A DNA stretch of 5,044 nt from Coneutiohabitans thermophilus (GTDB lineage: Bacteria; Zhuqueibacterota; Zhuqueibacteria; Zhuqueibacterales; Zhuqueibacteraceae), in contig JAPDQY010000235.1 in the NCBI GenBank assembly GCA_034505235.1, positions 1-5,044 on the forward strand, in the 5' to 3' direction. Positions 4,893 through 5,044 of the stretch are shown here, in pieces. The translations under genes were made by a program, and so were the position numbers. Within the stretch, counting starts at the first letter, position 1. The number at the start of each line of letters is the position of its first letter. The notes under the pieces are model-generated. The model did not search any database. It was not told the origin of the DNA and saw only the letters and a list, made by a program, of their open reading frames with translations.

Positions 4893-5044
4893 ATTTTTCC
4901 TGGCGAATATTACGGATCGGACCTCTCTCAGCTCTGCTTGATCGAAATTGCCGAATCAATTGATGATGTGCTTCGGAAGTATCGCATTGACCCCACGCGA
5001 ATTCATCTGGCTGGCAACGGATTGGGCGCCCAAGTAGCGGTACT
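4878..5044 (+). CDS. Alpha/beta-hydrolase (S9/esterase type) fragment, cut at both ends
   Basis: 55 complete codons run open to the window end. GEYYGSDLSQ (9-18), then IAESIDDVLRKYRIDPTRIHLAG (24-46), then NGLGA match the segment of prolyl-oligopeptidase-like or esterase proteins leading into the nucleophile elbow (usual form: iDp-rIyl-G-x-S-x-G-G). Here the elbow reads G-N-G-L-G, with Gly48 where the catalytic Ser is expected. The family normally has a long N-terminal part before this point, none of which is present. The ATG at 4878 has GGAG five bases upstream, but that sequence is also antisense to the symporter helix, so this start is probably fortuitous; real homology begins near 4895-4900. 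Likely a fragment joined to the symporter fragment; function otherwise unknown. Confidence 0.6.
   Translation, partial: MTVIGIFPGEYYGSDLSQLCLIEIAESIDDVLRKYRIDPTRIHLAGNGLGAQVAV
4885..4900. other. Apparent breakpoint between symporter and hydrolase fragments
   Basis: Minus-strand symporter homology ends and plus-strand hydrolase homology begins within about 15 bases. The last 152 bases are near 50 percent GC by my count, against about 57 percent in 4741-4860. No repeat or insertion-sequence end is visible at the join. Confidence 0.6.

Overview
The window looks like bacterial chromosomal DNA of moderately high GC with compact minus-strand genes and Shine-Dalgarno sequences of the GGAG type. The protein families (GH31 alpha-glucosidase, UMF1-type MFS transporter, stand-alone MBL-fold hydrolase, sodium:solute symporter) suit a heterotrophic, probably uncultured, environmental bacterium. 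A lineage such as candidate phylum KSB1 is only a guess. Nothing phage- or plasmid-like was seen. Both ends cut through genes, so this may be a fragment or a whole short contig.

Positions 1-3815 hold three minus-strand genes in the order of transcription: a UMF1/Atg22-like permease (3815 to 2520), a metallo-beta-lactamase-fold hydrolase (2398 to 1619) and a GH31 alpha-glucosidase (1599 to beyond position 1). The last two lie 17-19 bases apart and are almost certainly co-transcribed. The 121-base gap between permease and hydrolase has no evident terminator. It carries a G-quadruplex-type G-rich tract and two mutually exclusive hairpins. Permease plus alpha-glucosidase suggests uptake or efflux linked to alpha-glucoside breakdown; the role of the MBL protein is unknown.

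Positions 3816-4472 are a non-coding stretch of about 660 bases, unusually rich in short stem-loops (at least seven). It also contains two copies of a 47-base direct repeat whose central hairpin is preserved by compensatory base changes. This is the most original signal in the window. It could be a structured RNA or a REP/MITE-like element family.

Positions 4473-4892 encode only the C-terminal helices of a sodium:solute symporter (minus strand). Its homology stops abruptly near 4885-4900. Beyond that point the plus strand encodes part of an alpha/beta-hydrolase (S9/esterase type) that lacks its own N-terminal part and has Gly where the nucleophile Ser is expected. The foreign part is only about 150 bases long and reaches the window end, so either a genomic rearrangement or an assembly chimera is likely.
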